DNA of 16,017 nucleotides from assembly GCA_050945075.1 (NCBI GenBank), contig JBMNSG010000044.1:1-16017 (forward strand), given 5' to 3'. The translations under genes were made by a program, and so were the position numbers. The notes beneath the pieces were generated by a model. It worked only from the letters and a program-made list of their open reading frames with translations, ran no database searches and was not told the origin of the DNA. This document shows, one piece after another, positions 7,131 through 14,213 of the stretch. The stretch comes from UBA7485 sp050945075 (GTDB lineage Bacteria > Bacillota > Clostridia > Eubacteriales > Eubacteriaceae). Positions within the stretch are counted from its first letter, which is position 1. The number at the start of each line of letters is the position of its first letter.

Positions 7131-8537
7131 ATGGATAACGATTTATCAATCAAACAGAAAGAACAGGAAGTACCGAAATCTGAGCGGCTTTCTGTAACAG
7201 AAAAACTCGCATACGGCAGCGGTGATATGGCCTGCAATATCGTATTTGGCATGATTTCCTCACTGCTGACACTGTTTTATACAGATTATGCAGGTGTTGC
7301 ACCGACTATTATCGGGATGGTATTCCTGATTTCACGATGCTTTGACGGCGTATCGGACGTAGTCATGGGATTCATTGTCGAAAAAACAAAATCCAAATAC
7401 GGCCAGTCAAGGCCCTGGATTATCCGGATGGCTATTCCTTATGCAATCAGTGCAGTACTGCTGTTTACGGTTCCGCAGACAACTGGTTTCATGCAGGGTC
7501 TGTATATCTTCGTAACTTACAATCTCTGTACTACAGTCTGCTATACGGCCCTGAACCTCCCTTACGGCAGTCTTTCCACCATGATGACCCGCAGCTCCGA
7601 AGAACGCGGAATGCTTTCTATTTTCAGAATGGCCATGTCGCCGTTCGGACGTATTCTTTCAGTTTCATTTACCCTCCCTGTAGTGAAACTGTTCGGAAAC
7701 GACCAGATGGCATGGGCCAAGACCATGGGGATCTGGGCGGTTGTTGCTGTTGCTCTGCTGGTTTTCTGCTTTGCACAGTGCAAGGAAACCGTTGAAATTC
7801 CGGCCCGTAAAAAGATTGACAAAACACCTCTTAAAATCGCACTCAAGGCTCTGGCTACCAATCAGTATTTCTGGGCCGGCCTGATCCTCTGGATGATCCA
7901 GAGCTGTATGGCAGGTCTTACCGGAACCGTCCTTCCGTATTACACGAAATATATTTTCAACAATGACAATCTGTATAGTTATCTGTTCCTGGCTGAAACA
8001 CTGACCATGATCGCAACCACATTCTTAAGCCCGTGGCTTCTCCGCAAAATGGGTAAGCGCAACATGTCACTGGCAGGTGTTTTCCTGGCTCTGGCCGGAC
8101 AGCTGATCTATATGATCAATCCCTACAGCTATTCAATGGTTATGATGAGCTGTATTGTCAGAGGCCTGGGCATGGCACCATTTGCTTCGGTTGTTTTCGC
8201 CATGATCGGTGATGCTGTTGAATTCGGACAGTGGAAAACACATCTGAGACAGGAAAGCCTGATCTTTGCCGGCGGTTCAGTAGGAACCAAGGTTGGCTCC
8301 GGAGTCATTGCAGCGATTATCACAGGAATGATGTCAATGGCAGGTTATGTGACATCGACCAGCGGTGTTGCTGTTCAGTCGCAGTCGGTTCTGAATACCA
8401 TCGTAAATCTCTATAAATTTGGACCCTTAATTGCTTACGCGATTCTGATCATCGTTCTGCTGATTTACAAGCTGGACAAAATGTATCCGCAGATCATGCA
8501 GGATCTGGCAGAAAGAGAAGGACGCGGAGAACTTTAA
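7131..8537 (+). CDS. GPH-family (MFS) sugar:cation symporter
   Basis: A 468-residue integral membrane transporter of the glycoside-pentoside-hexuronide:cation symporter family, which takes up sugars or glycosides with Na+ or H+. Family marks are KLAYGSGDMACN at the start of the first membrane segment, RCFDGVSDVVMGFIVEKTKSKYGQSRPWI in the first cytoplasmic loop, and NLPYGSLSTMMTRSSEERG in the middle loop. About 12 hydrophobic segments are apparent, with a charged N-terminal tail of some 20 residues and a short charged C-terminus. AGGAG precedes the ATG closely. It comes right after the LacI-type regulator, so import of inositol, an inositol glycoside or a related sugar acid is likely by context. 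The substrate cannot be read from sequence. Confidence 0.88.
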   Translation: MDNDLSIKQKEQEVPKSERLSVTEKLAYGSGDMACNIVFGMISSLLTLFYTDYAGVAPTIIGMVFLISRCFDGVSDVVMGFIVEKTKSKYGQSRPWIIRMAIPYAISAVLLFTVPQTTGFMQGLYIFVTYNLCTTVCYTALNLPYGSLSTMMTRSSEERGMLSIFRMAMSPFGRILSVSFTLPVVKLFGNDQMAWAKTMGIWAVVAVALLVFCFAQCKETVEIPARKKIDKTPLKIALKALATNQYFWAGLILWMIQSCMAGLTGTVLPYYTKYIFNNDNLYSYLFLAETLTMIATTFLSPWLLRKMGKRNMSLAGVFLALAGQLIYMINPYSYSMVMMSCIVRGLGMAPFASVVFAMIGDAVEFGQWKTHLRQESLIFAGGSVGTKVGSGVIAAIITGMMSMAGYVTSTSGVAVQSQSVLNTIVNLYKFGPLIAYAILIIVLLIYKLDKMYPQIMQDLAEREGRGEL

Positions 8538-8584
8538 ACAGAATTGTTTTCTCCTGTTTCCAGTTTTAATCCATTGTATTCTAC

Positions 8585-8610
8585 CAGGAACTTGAACCTT
8601 CAGGTTCCTG
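8585..8610 (+). other. Long near-perfect palindrome between symporter and flavoprotein genes
   Basis: Twelve bases (8585-8596) mirror the next-to-last twelve through 8610 almost perfectly: arms begin CAGGAAC and end GTTCCTG, with a single G-T wobble. A terminator of the symporter transcript is possible, but only CGTT follows, so the U tract is poor. A weak promoter-like pair, TTGAAC (8593-8598) and TAAAAT (8614-8619) with a 15-base spacer, overlaps it, so it could also be an operator for the next gene. Confidence 0.45.
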
Positions 8611-8675
8611 CGTTAAAATGACAATAAGACGAACAGGAAAAAGATATCCGATACGAGATTTAAAGGAGAAAACCA

Positions 8676-9224
8676 GTGAGTAAAAATATTATTGTCTTAA
8701 ACGGAAGCCCCAGGAAGAAAGGCAATACTGCCGCGCTTATCAGCGCCTTTAAAAAAGGAGCCGAGGCGTCCGGGAATACGGTCACTGTTTTTGATCTGGA
8801 CAGTATGAACATCAATGGCTGTAAAGGCTGTTACGGAGGCGGGAAGGATCCCGAAAGCCCCTGTGTTCAGAAAGATGATATGGATCTGATCTATCCGGTT
8901 TATAAAGCCGCAGATGTCATTGTCCTGGCTTCACCGCTGTATTACTGGAATCTGAGCGGTCAGTTATTTACCGCCATTAATCGTTTGTTTGCGGTCGCAG
9001 AATGCGAACCGGGTCTGAAAAATCCGGAGCTGGACAGTGTTTTGCTTATGGCAGCCCAGGGACACGCATTTGAAGACTGTATTACCTATTACGATCATCT
9101 GGCAGACCATCTGGGCTGGCACGATTGTGGTAAAGTCCTCTGTGGCGGCGTCTTAAAAGTCGGAGATATCAAAGGCAGCGAAAAACTGAATGAAGCTGAA
9201 CAGCTTGGGAAATCCATCGGATAA
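8676..9224 (+). CDS. Flavodoxin-fold NAD(P)H-dependent FMN reductase-like protein
   Basis: A 182-residue soluble flavoprotein of the flavodoxin-like / NADPH-dependent FMN reductase superfamily. The phosphate-binding loop is NGSPRKKGNTAAL (residues 9-21), followed by NINGCKGCYGG with C49, C52 and C63, and ASPLYYWNLSGQL (about residues 88-100), which is the second FMN contact loop. Such proteins reduce quinones, nitro-compounds, disulfides or free flavin; the exact substrate is unknown. The start is GTG, with a strong AAAGGAG at 8662-8668 eight bases before it and no better ATG. The cysteine pattern is shorter than the four-cysteine iron-sulfur flavoproteins, so an iron-sulfur cluster is doubtful. 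It converges on the LysR gene. A link to flavin supply for the neighbouring prenyl-FMN genes is possible but speculative. Confidence 0.8.
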   Translation: MSKNIIVLNGSPRKKGNTAALISAFKKGAEASGNTVTVFDLDSMNINGCKGCYGGGKDPESPCVQKDDMDLIYPVYKAADVIVLASPLYYWNLSGQLFTAINRLFAVAECEPGLKNPELDSVLLMAAQGHAFEDCITYYDHLADHLGWHDCGKVLCGGVLKVGDIKGSEKLNEAEQLGKSIG

Positions 9225-9339
9225 GGTATGTGCACCTCAGTTCATGGAGAAGAAATGAAGATGTTCAGATGGATGATTGATTTGTCACAGTACAATGGAT
9301 CGCCAAACCGTATAAAAATGTTTTACGTGCTAAAAAAAT

Positions 9340-9364
9340 GCCGGTCAGATGACCGGCGTTTTTT
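9340..9364. terminator. Bidirectional terminator between convergent genes
   Basis: GCCGGTC (9340-9346) and GACCGGC (9351-9357) pair around AGAT and are followed by G and six T. On the other strand the run of A at 9332-9338 gives a T tract, so the same stem can end both the plus-strand flavoprotein transcript and the minus-strand LysR transcript. Confidence 0.9.
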
Positions 9365-9391
9365 ATTTGTGTAAAACAGATCCTGCGGATT

Positions 9392-10273
9392 TCATGACGT
9401 AATAAACTCAATGAACATATTTTCCGGAGTACCTTTTCGATACTCTTTTTTTGATGCTATATATACCGGAAGCGGCACACATGGATCCAGTGAAACAGTG
9501 GCAATATTTCTGTGGTTAAATATTTTCAGATTGCTTTTGGCCAGTAAACTGATTCCTTCTCCACCGGAAACGGCTCCGATAATCGTTTCTGTCCGGGCTG
9601 TTCGAATAACGTTCGGTTTGATCTTTTCTTCCTGAAAGAGTTTTAAACAGAGCTGATGAATCGAGGTATAGGGATTCATCAGAATAAATGCTTCGTCAGC
9701 GAGGTCCTGTAAGCTGATTTTTTTTGATGGCAGGGTCTGTTTAACCAGGGGATGATCGACAGGAAGTATACATACCAGTTCATCCTGGATTAACAGATGA
9801 GTGACATAGTTTCTCAGATGCAGGTTCTCTTCACGCATAATGATGAAATCATACTGGTCCGCTTCAAACCGGTTGATTAAAACAGTTTCTTCTGCTTCTT
9901 CAATCTTCACAGCAATTTCAGGATGCAGTTCCTGAAATTTCCTTAAACGCAAATCCAGATGGTATTGTGCCAGAATGGGCAGGGTTCCAATCCGGATCAT
10001 TTTTGTCTGTTGAGCATGACACATACGCATTTTTCCGAGCATGTCATGATAAGACCTGCTCAAAGCCAGCGCTTCCTGATAAAACAGTTTCCCGGCTTCC
10101 GTCAGTGTCGTTGTCCGGTGGCTGCGGATCAGAAGCGGTATATCGAGTTCACGTTCCAGCTTAATAATCTGCTTGGACAGTGAAGACTGGGTGATATGCA
10201 GGCTTTCTGCCGCATCATAAAAGTTTTCGTTTTCCACTACAGCAATAAAACAGTCTAATTGTTCGAAGGTCAT
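9392..10273 (-). CDS. LysR-family transcriptional regulator, divergent from the decarboxylase operon
   Basis: A 293-residue LysR-type regulator. The N-terminal winged helix-turn-helix covers about residues 1-60 (MTFEQLDCFIAVVENENFYDAAESLHITQSSLSKQI). The periplasmic-binding-like effector domain runs from about residue 90 to the end, beginning IRIGTLPILAQYH. Length is standard for the family. It is transcribed away from lpdC with a 155-base shared gap containing dyads of LysR-box form, the usual layout for a regulator that activates its divergent operon. In Bacillus subtilis the LysR protein BsdA controls the related bsdBCD phenolic-acid decarboxylase genes, so a hydroxybenzoic acid effector is plausible here by analogy. 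Its ribosome binding site is weak and its promoter is not clear to me. Confidence 0.92.
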   Translation of the reverse strand: MTFEQLDCFIAVVENENFYDAAESLHITQSSLSKQIIKLERELDIPLLIRSHRTTTLTEAGKLFYQEALALSRSYHDMLGKMRMCHAQQTKMIRIGTLPILAQYHLDLRLRKFQELHPEIAVKIEEAEETVLINRFEADQYDFIIMREENLHLRNYVTHLLIQDELVCILPVDHPLVKQTLPSKKISLQDLADEAFILMNPYTSIHQLCLKLFQEEKIKPNVIRTARTETIIGAVSGGEGISLLAKSNLKIFNHRNIATVSLDPCVPLPVYIASKKEYRKGTPENMFIEFITS

Positions 10274-10306
10274 TTTCTGTATCTTTTCACAATGTATTCA
10301 AAAAAC

Positions 10307-10369
10307 GAATCGATTCCGACAGCCAATGATTCCAATATGGAATCAATTGTAACATAAGTAGAATTGATT
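10307..10369. promoter_or_regulatory. Cluster of dyads, candidate LysR binding region
   Basis: Three symmetric elements lie in the divergent gap. GAATCGATTC (10307-10316) is a perfect palindrome. GATTCCA (10328-10334) and TGGAATC (10338-10344) form a perfect 7-base inverted repeat around ATA, and T10330 with A10342 fits the LysR box T-N11-A. AATCAATT (10341-10348) and AATTGATT (10362-10369) are inverted copies 13 bases apart. The last arm overlaps the candidate -35 of lpdC, as an activator site would. Assignment to the adjacent regulator is inference. Confidence 0.6.
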
Positions 10370-10390
10370 GGTTAAAGAATACCTGATAAT
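10364..10390 (+). promoter_or_regulatory. Candidate lpdC promoter
   Basis: A -35-like TTGATT (10364-10369) and a -10-like GATAAT (10385-10390) are separated by 15 bases, shorter than the best 17. A poor spacer fits a promoter that needs an activator. The transcript would start about 30 bases before the strong lpdC ribosome binding site (AGAGGGGAG, 10412-10420). Confidence 0.4.
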
Positions 10391-10428
10391 TTAGAACCAA
10401 GGAAAACATCAAGAGGGGAGAAAACAGA

Positions 10429-11895
10429 ATGGCACATAAAATAAATGATTTGAGAAGTGCACTGGACGTGTTAAAAACACTTCCGGGCCAGCTGATCGAG
10501 ACGGATGTGCCGGTGGAGCCAATGGCGGAGCTTTCCGGAGTTTACCGTCATGTCGGAGCCGGGGGGACGGTTATGCGTCCGACAAAAGAAGGACCCGCAA
10601 TGCTTTTCAATCAGGTAAAGGGGCATCCTGATGCAAAGGTTGCGATTGGTGTTCTTGCAAGCCGCAGCCGGGTTGCGGAGCTTTTAAATGCCAGGCCGGA
10701 AGATTTGGGCAAACTGCTTTATCGTAGTGTGGATCATCCGCTGCCTCCTGTTTTAACAGAGCAGGAACCGTTGTGTCAGCAGGTGGTACATCTTGCTGCA
10801 GAGAAAGATTTTGATTTGAACCGGCTGGTGCCGGCGCCCACGAATACACCGGATGACGCCGGCCCGTATATTACGCTGGGCATGTGTTACGCCAGTCATC
10901 CGGATACAGGACGGAGCGATGTCACGATTCACCGCCTGTGCATTCAGGGGAAAGACGAGTTGTCCATCTTCTTTACACCGGGAGCCCGCCATATTGGTGC
11001 AATGGCAGACCGGGCCGAAGAACTGGGACAGAAACTTCCGATTTCCATAAGCATCGGCGTGGATCCGGCGATTGAAATCGGGTCGTGTTTTGAACCGCCA
11101 ACCACACCCATGGGGTATGACGAGCTCGCGGTCGCAGGGGCGCTGCGGGGGGAACCGGTGGAACTCTGCAGCTGCCTGACTGTTCAGGAGAGAGCCATTG
11201 CCAATGCAGAATATGTAATTGAAGGAGAAGTCATTCCAAGAGTGCGGGTTCAGGAGGATCAGAACAGTCATACCGGCTATGCCATGCCGGAGTTTCCGGG
11301 CTATACAGGGCCGGCAAGTGATGCGTGCAGGCTTATTAAAGTAACGGCGGTCACACACCGCCTGAATCCGATTATGCAGACCTGTATCGGCCCCAGCGAG
11401 GAACATGTCTCCATGGCCGGGATTCCCACAGAGGCAAGTATTTACGGGATGGTGGAAAAGGCAATGCCGGGAAGACTTCAGAATGTTTACTGTGCATCGG
11501 CCGGAGGCGGTAAATATATGGCCGTTCTGCATTTTCAGAAGAAGACAGCCAGTGACGAAGGCAGGCAGAGACAGGCAGCGCTGCTCGCTTTTTCGGTATT
11601 CAGTGAATTGAAGCATATCTATCTTGTAGATGAAGATGTGGACTGTTTTGATATGAATGATGTCCTGTGGGCGATGAATACCAGGTTTCAGGGAGACCGC
11701 GATATCATCACGATTCCCGGAGTACGGTGTCATCCGCTGGATCCGTCAAATGATCCTGCTTATTCTCCGAGCATCATTGATCCTGGTATTGCATGCAAGA
11801 CTATCTTTGACTGCACGGTCCCGTATGGATTAAAGGAACAGTTTCAGCGTGCCCGCTTTATGGAGGTGGATCCGGAACTATGGACAAAAGCATGA
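10429..11895 (+). CDS. lpdC: UbiD-family hydroxyarylic acid decarboxylase, gallate/protocatechuate type (LpdC)
   Basis: A 488-residue UbiD-family decarboxylase that needs prenylated FMN and removes CO2 from aromatic hydroxy acids in the cytoplasm. It closely resembles what I recall of Lactobacillus plantarum gallate decarboxylase LpdC: ELSGVYRHVGAGGTV near residue 34, PTNTPDDAGPYIT, IGPSEEHVSMAGIPTEAS, ALLAFSVFSELK and LVDEDVDCFDMNDVLW. R169 (TIHR) matches the conserved catalytic arginine, H188 a likely metal ligand, and E288 (MPEFPGY) the second conserved glutamate. The usual first glutamate, five residues earlier, is glycine (G283); LpdC as I recall it has the same change, so this looks like a subfamily trait rather than damage. 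The gene overlaps ubiX by 16 bases and opens the operon. Gallate, protocatechuate or another 4-hydroxybenzoate derivative is the expected substrate class; which one is not decided. Confidence 0.9.
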   Translation: MAHKINDLRSALDVLKTLPGQLIETDVPVEPMAELSGVYRHVGAGGTVMRPTKEGPAMLFNQVKGHPDAKVAIGVLASRSRVAELLNARPEDLGKLLYRSVDHPLPPVLTEQEPLCQQVVHLAAEKDFDLNRLVPAPTNTPDDAGPYITLGMCYASHPDTGRSDVTIHRLCIQGKDELSIFFTPGARHIGAMADRAEELGQKLPISISIGVDPAIEIGSCFEPPTTPMGYDELAVAGALRGEPVELCSCLTVQERAIANAEYVIEGEVIPRVRVQEDQNSHTGYAMPEFPGYTGPASDACRLIKVTAVTHRLNPIMQTCIGPSEEHVSMAGIPTEASIYGMVEKAMPGRLQNVYCASAGGGKYMAVLHFQKKTASDEGRQRQAALLAFSVFSELKHIYLVDEDVDCFDMNDVLWAMNTRFQGDRDIITIPGVRCHPLDPSNDPAYSPSIIDPGIACKTIFDCTVPYGLKEQFQRARFMEVDPELWTKA

Positions 11896-12461
11896 ATAAA
11901 GAACGGATTATTGTCGCGGCAACCGGCGCCAGTGGTATGCCCATCCTGAAAAAATGTCTGGAACTGATTCGGGAAGACGGACGCTTTGAAACAGGCCTGA
12001 TCATGAGTGACAGTGCCCGGCTGACTATGAAATACGAGCTGGAGGAATCGGCAGATGAAATCAGGGATCTTGCGGATGAGCTGTTTGATGTAAGAGAAAT
12101 CGGGGCAGGGCCTGCCAGTGGTTCCTATAAAGTCAAAGGAATGCTTATCGTTCCCTGCAGTATGAAGACCATCGCCGGCATCTGCAGCGGTTATGCAGAC
12201 AATTTGATTCTCCGTGCAGCCGATGTTGAGATAAAAGAACATCGTCCGCTGGTACTGGCAGCCAGAGAAACACCGCTCAGTGCCATTCATTTAAGGAATA
12301 TGCAGGAACTGGCGCGGCTGTCTGAAGTTCGTATTATTCCGCCGATGATGACTTTCTATCAAAAACCGAAGCAGATTGATGACATGGTTTATCATATTGC
12401 CGCAAAGCTGCTGGAACCCTTCGGTATTGAAGCGAAAGAGTACTGCCGATGGAATGGATAG
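11880..12461 (+). CDS. lpdB: UbiX-type flavin prenyltransferase (LpdB)
   Basis: A 193-residue flavin prenyltransferase that joins dimethylallyl phosphate to reduced FMN, giving the prenyl-FMN cofactor that UbiD enzymes require. Motifs are TGASG (residues 15-19), IVPCSMKTIAGICSGYADNLILRAADV (about 90-116), and RPLVLAARETPLSAIHLRNM, which is the UbiX signature. Two starts are possible. The ATG at 11880 has GGAGGTG (11862-11868) eleven bases before it. The ATG at 11892 makes an ATGA overlap with the lpdC stop and gives a shorter N-terminus (MNKERIIVAATGASG). The ribosome binding site favours 11880. Either way it overlaps lpdC and is translationally coupled to it. It also overlaps lpdD by 13 bases. 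Confidence 0.93.
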   Translation: MDKSMNKERIIVAATGASGMPILKKCLELIREDGRFETGLIMSDSARLTMKYELEESADEIRDLADELFDVREIGAGPASGSYKVKGMLIVPCSMKTIAGICSGYADNLILRAADVEIKEHRPLVLAARETPLSAIHLRNMQELARLSEVRIIPPMMTFYQKPKQIDDMVYHIAAKLLEPFGIEAKEYCRWNG

Positions 12462-12850
12462 TTCAGAGGAACCTTTCGTTTTCCAGTCTGCGTGCAGAGA
12501 TGAAACAGATCGGCCGGGATTTTCAGATTACAGTTGAAGGAGGAGAAAAACCACATATCGGCTGCGTGGTACTGGCAGTACCCAGACCGTCATTAAAAGA
12601 CAGCAGCCAGACAAGCTGCACATCTTCTGTGATCAATCTCACAGGACACAAGGAGGAAGCAGTCTGCAGAATACTGGCAGAACAAGTAGCCAGCGCAAAA
12701 AATGCAACAGTGATCTGTACAGGGGGATTTCATATAGATCATATTTCAGAAGAACAATTGTCAGAAGTAATCAGAGCAGCAAATGAGATTGCCGGAGAAC
12801 TTGTCTGTAAAAAAACGGATTCAATTAAGGGGGAGAAAAATGGATTATAA
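12449..12850 (+). CDS. lpdD: LpdD-like accessory protein of the decarboxylase
   Basis: A 133-residue protein resembling LpdD, the small partner encoded with the gallate decarboxylase genes of lactobacilli. The parts I match are VEGGEKPHIGCVV near residues 29-41 and the C-terminal ICTGGFHIDHISEEQL; LpdD has a GG-x-x-PHIG segment and a GIHV-type segment in the same order. LpdD-type proteins are thought to help deliver or mature the prenyl-FMN cofactor of the decarboxylase; its exact role is less settled than that of LpdB and LpdC. There is no signal peptide or membrane segment. It overlaps lpdB by 13 bases and the PTS gene by 11, and has only a weak ribosome binding site, so coupling is likely. 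It is longer than the small D subunit of bsdBCD-type systems (about 75 residues, from memory). Confidence 0.75.
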   Translation: MEWIVQRNLSFSSLRAEMKQIGRDFQITVEGGEKPHIGCVVLAVPRPSLKDSSQTSCTSSVINLTGHKEEAVCRILAEQVASAKNATVICTGGFHIDHISEEQLSEVIRAANEIAGELVCKKTDSIKGEKNGL

Positions 12851-14213
12851 GGTTACTGCAAAAGAGATCCTGGAGGCAGCAGGGGGCCAGGAGAATATTT
12901 CCCGTGCTTTTCACTGTGCAACAAGACTTCGTCTGGAACTGAAAGATGTTAAAAGTGCAGACAGAAACAGAATTGAATCAATAAGCGGGATTGCGGGGAC
13001 AAATGTGGCTGGAAACCAGCTGCAGGTTATTATCGGGACGGATGTAGCCAACGTTTATAATGAACTGGATAAAATAACCAGTCATTTCGCTTCAGAAGAA
13101 GACGGAAACAGAGACGGCAAAGAAAAAGAAGGAATTATTTCAATTATTGCCGGTATTTTCACACCGATTATTTCAGCTATTATAGCAGGCGGGATGATTA
13201 AAGCCATTCTGGCACTGCTGGTCGCTTTTTCGCTTATTAATAAAGATGGTCAGAATTACGCGATCTTAAGCCTGATTGGAGACGCGCCGTTTTATTTCCT
13301 GCCGTTCCTGGTCGGGTACACTTCATCAAAAAAATTCCATACCAACACATTGATTTCCATGACACTGGCTGGTGTGCTTCTGTATCCTTCGTTAAGTACG
13401 CTTTTCGCGGATGGTGCAAGCGTAACATTCCTGGGAATTCCCGTTATGAACGCTACTTATTCATCCTCTGTAATACCGATTATTCTGACTGTATGGCTCC
13501 AGTCCTATCTTGAAAAAGGCCTGGAACATATCTGGAAACCGGTTCGGTCGATTCTAAAACCGACCTTAACACTTCTGATCCTTGCACCTGTAATGCTGGT
13601 TGCCATCGGACCGCTCGGCACCTGGTGCGGGAACCTGCTGGCAGGCGGACTGACCTGGATTGACAGTGTGGTTCCGTGGCTGCCGCCTGTGCTGATGGGT
13701 GCCTTCGCTCCGCTTATCATTATGACCGGCATGCATTATTCACTGATTCCTCTTGCAGTATCTCAGGTTACAACATTGGGATACATCACCATTGATTTAC
13801 CGGGAATGCTGGCAGCTAATATTGCCCAGGGGGCAGCTGCCTTATGTGTGGCAGTGAAATCTCGTTCTGAAAAGACTAAGGAAATCGCATATTCCAGCGG
13901 ATTCACAGCTGTACTGGGAATCACCGAACCGGCTATGTACGGTGTAAATCTGAAGTATAAAAGACCTTTTATCGGAGCTATGATCGGTGGTGCTGCAGGT
14001 GGTCTGTTCGCAGGCTTCAGCGGCCTGCGCTGTTATGCACCCGGTACACCGGGACTGGCAACACTGCCCCTTTTCCTGGGCGGGGATGATCCGATCGGCA
14101 ATATCATCAAAGCGCTGATCACCGTAGCGATTGCATTTGTAGTTTCATTTATCGCGACATGGTTCCTGGGTTTTGACGAAAAACCTGCGGATGAACAAAA
14201 GGAAACTGCATGA
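12840..14213 (+). CDS. PTS beta-glucoside-type transporter, EIIBC without EIIA
   Basis: A 457-residue membrane permease that imports and phosphorylates a sugar or glycoside. The EIIB domain (about residues 1-85) has the phospho-accepting cysteine C26 in FHCATRLRLELKD. A charged linker (about 85-105) leads to the EIIC domain with some ten hydrophobic segments, including GMHYS (H299) and GITEPAMYGVNLKYKRPF (E363), both hallmarks of the glucose/beta-glucoside superfamily. Full-length BglP-type proteins run to about 610-630 residues with a C-terminal EIIA domain; here the protein stops after a short acidic tail (ADEQKETA), so EIIA must come from another gene. The frame is open from 12783, but AAGGGGGAG at 12827-12835 points to the ATG at 12840. 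It overlaps lpdD by 11 bases and the GH1 gene by 4. An aryl beta-glucoside substrate fits these neighbours. Confidence 0.92.
   Translation: MDYKVTAKEILEAAGGQENISRAFHCATRLRLELKDVKSADRNRIESISGIAGTNVAGNQLQVIIGTDVANVYNELDKITSHFASEEDGNRDGKEKEGIISIIAGIFTPIISAIIAGGMIKAILALLVAFSLINKDGQNYAILSLIGDAPFYFLPFLVGYTSSKKFHTNTLISMTLAGVLLYPSLSTLFADGASVTFLGIPVMNATYSSSVIPIILTVWLQSYLEKGLEHIWKPVRSILKPTLTLLILAPVMLVAIGPLGTWCGNLLAGGLTWIDSVVPWLPPVLMGAFAPLIIMTGMHYSLIPLAVSQVTTLGYITIDLPGMLAANIAQGAAALCVAVKSRSEKTKEIAYSSGFTAVLGITEPAMYGVNLKYKRPFIGAMIGGAAGGLFAGFSGLRCYAPGTPGLATLPLFLGGDDPIGNIIKALITVAIAFVVSFIATWFLGFDEKPADEQKETA

Noticed and set aside
9255..9374. A 39-codon open frame (starts MKMFRWMIDLSQ) with a GGAGA sequence before it, after the flavoprotein gene.
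   Set aside because: It reads straight through the bidirectional terminator stem, so it would lie largely in the untranslated end of the transcript; no family is recognised. Probably chance.
10753..11733. A 326-codon open frame on the minus strand opposite lpdC.
   Set aside because: It lies wholly within a strongly supported UbiD gene, has no recognisable domain and reads as a low-quality antisense translation rich in His, Cys and Arg.
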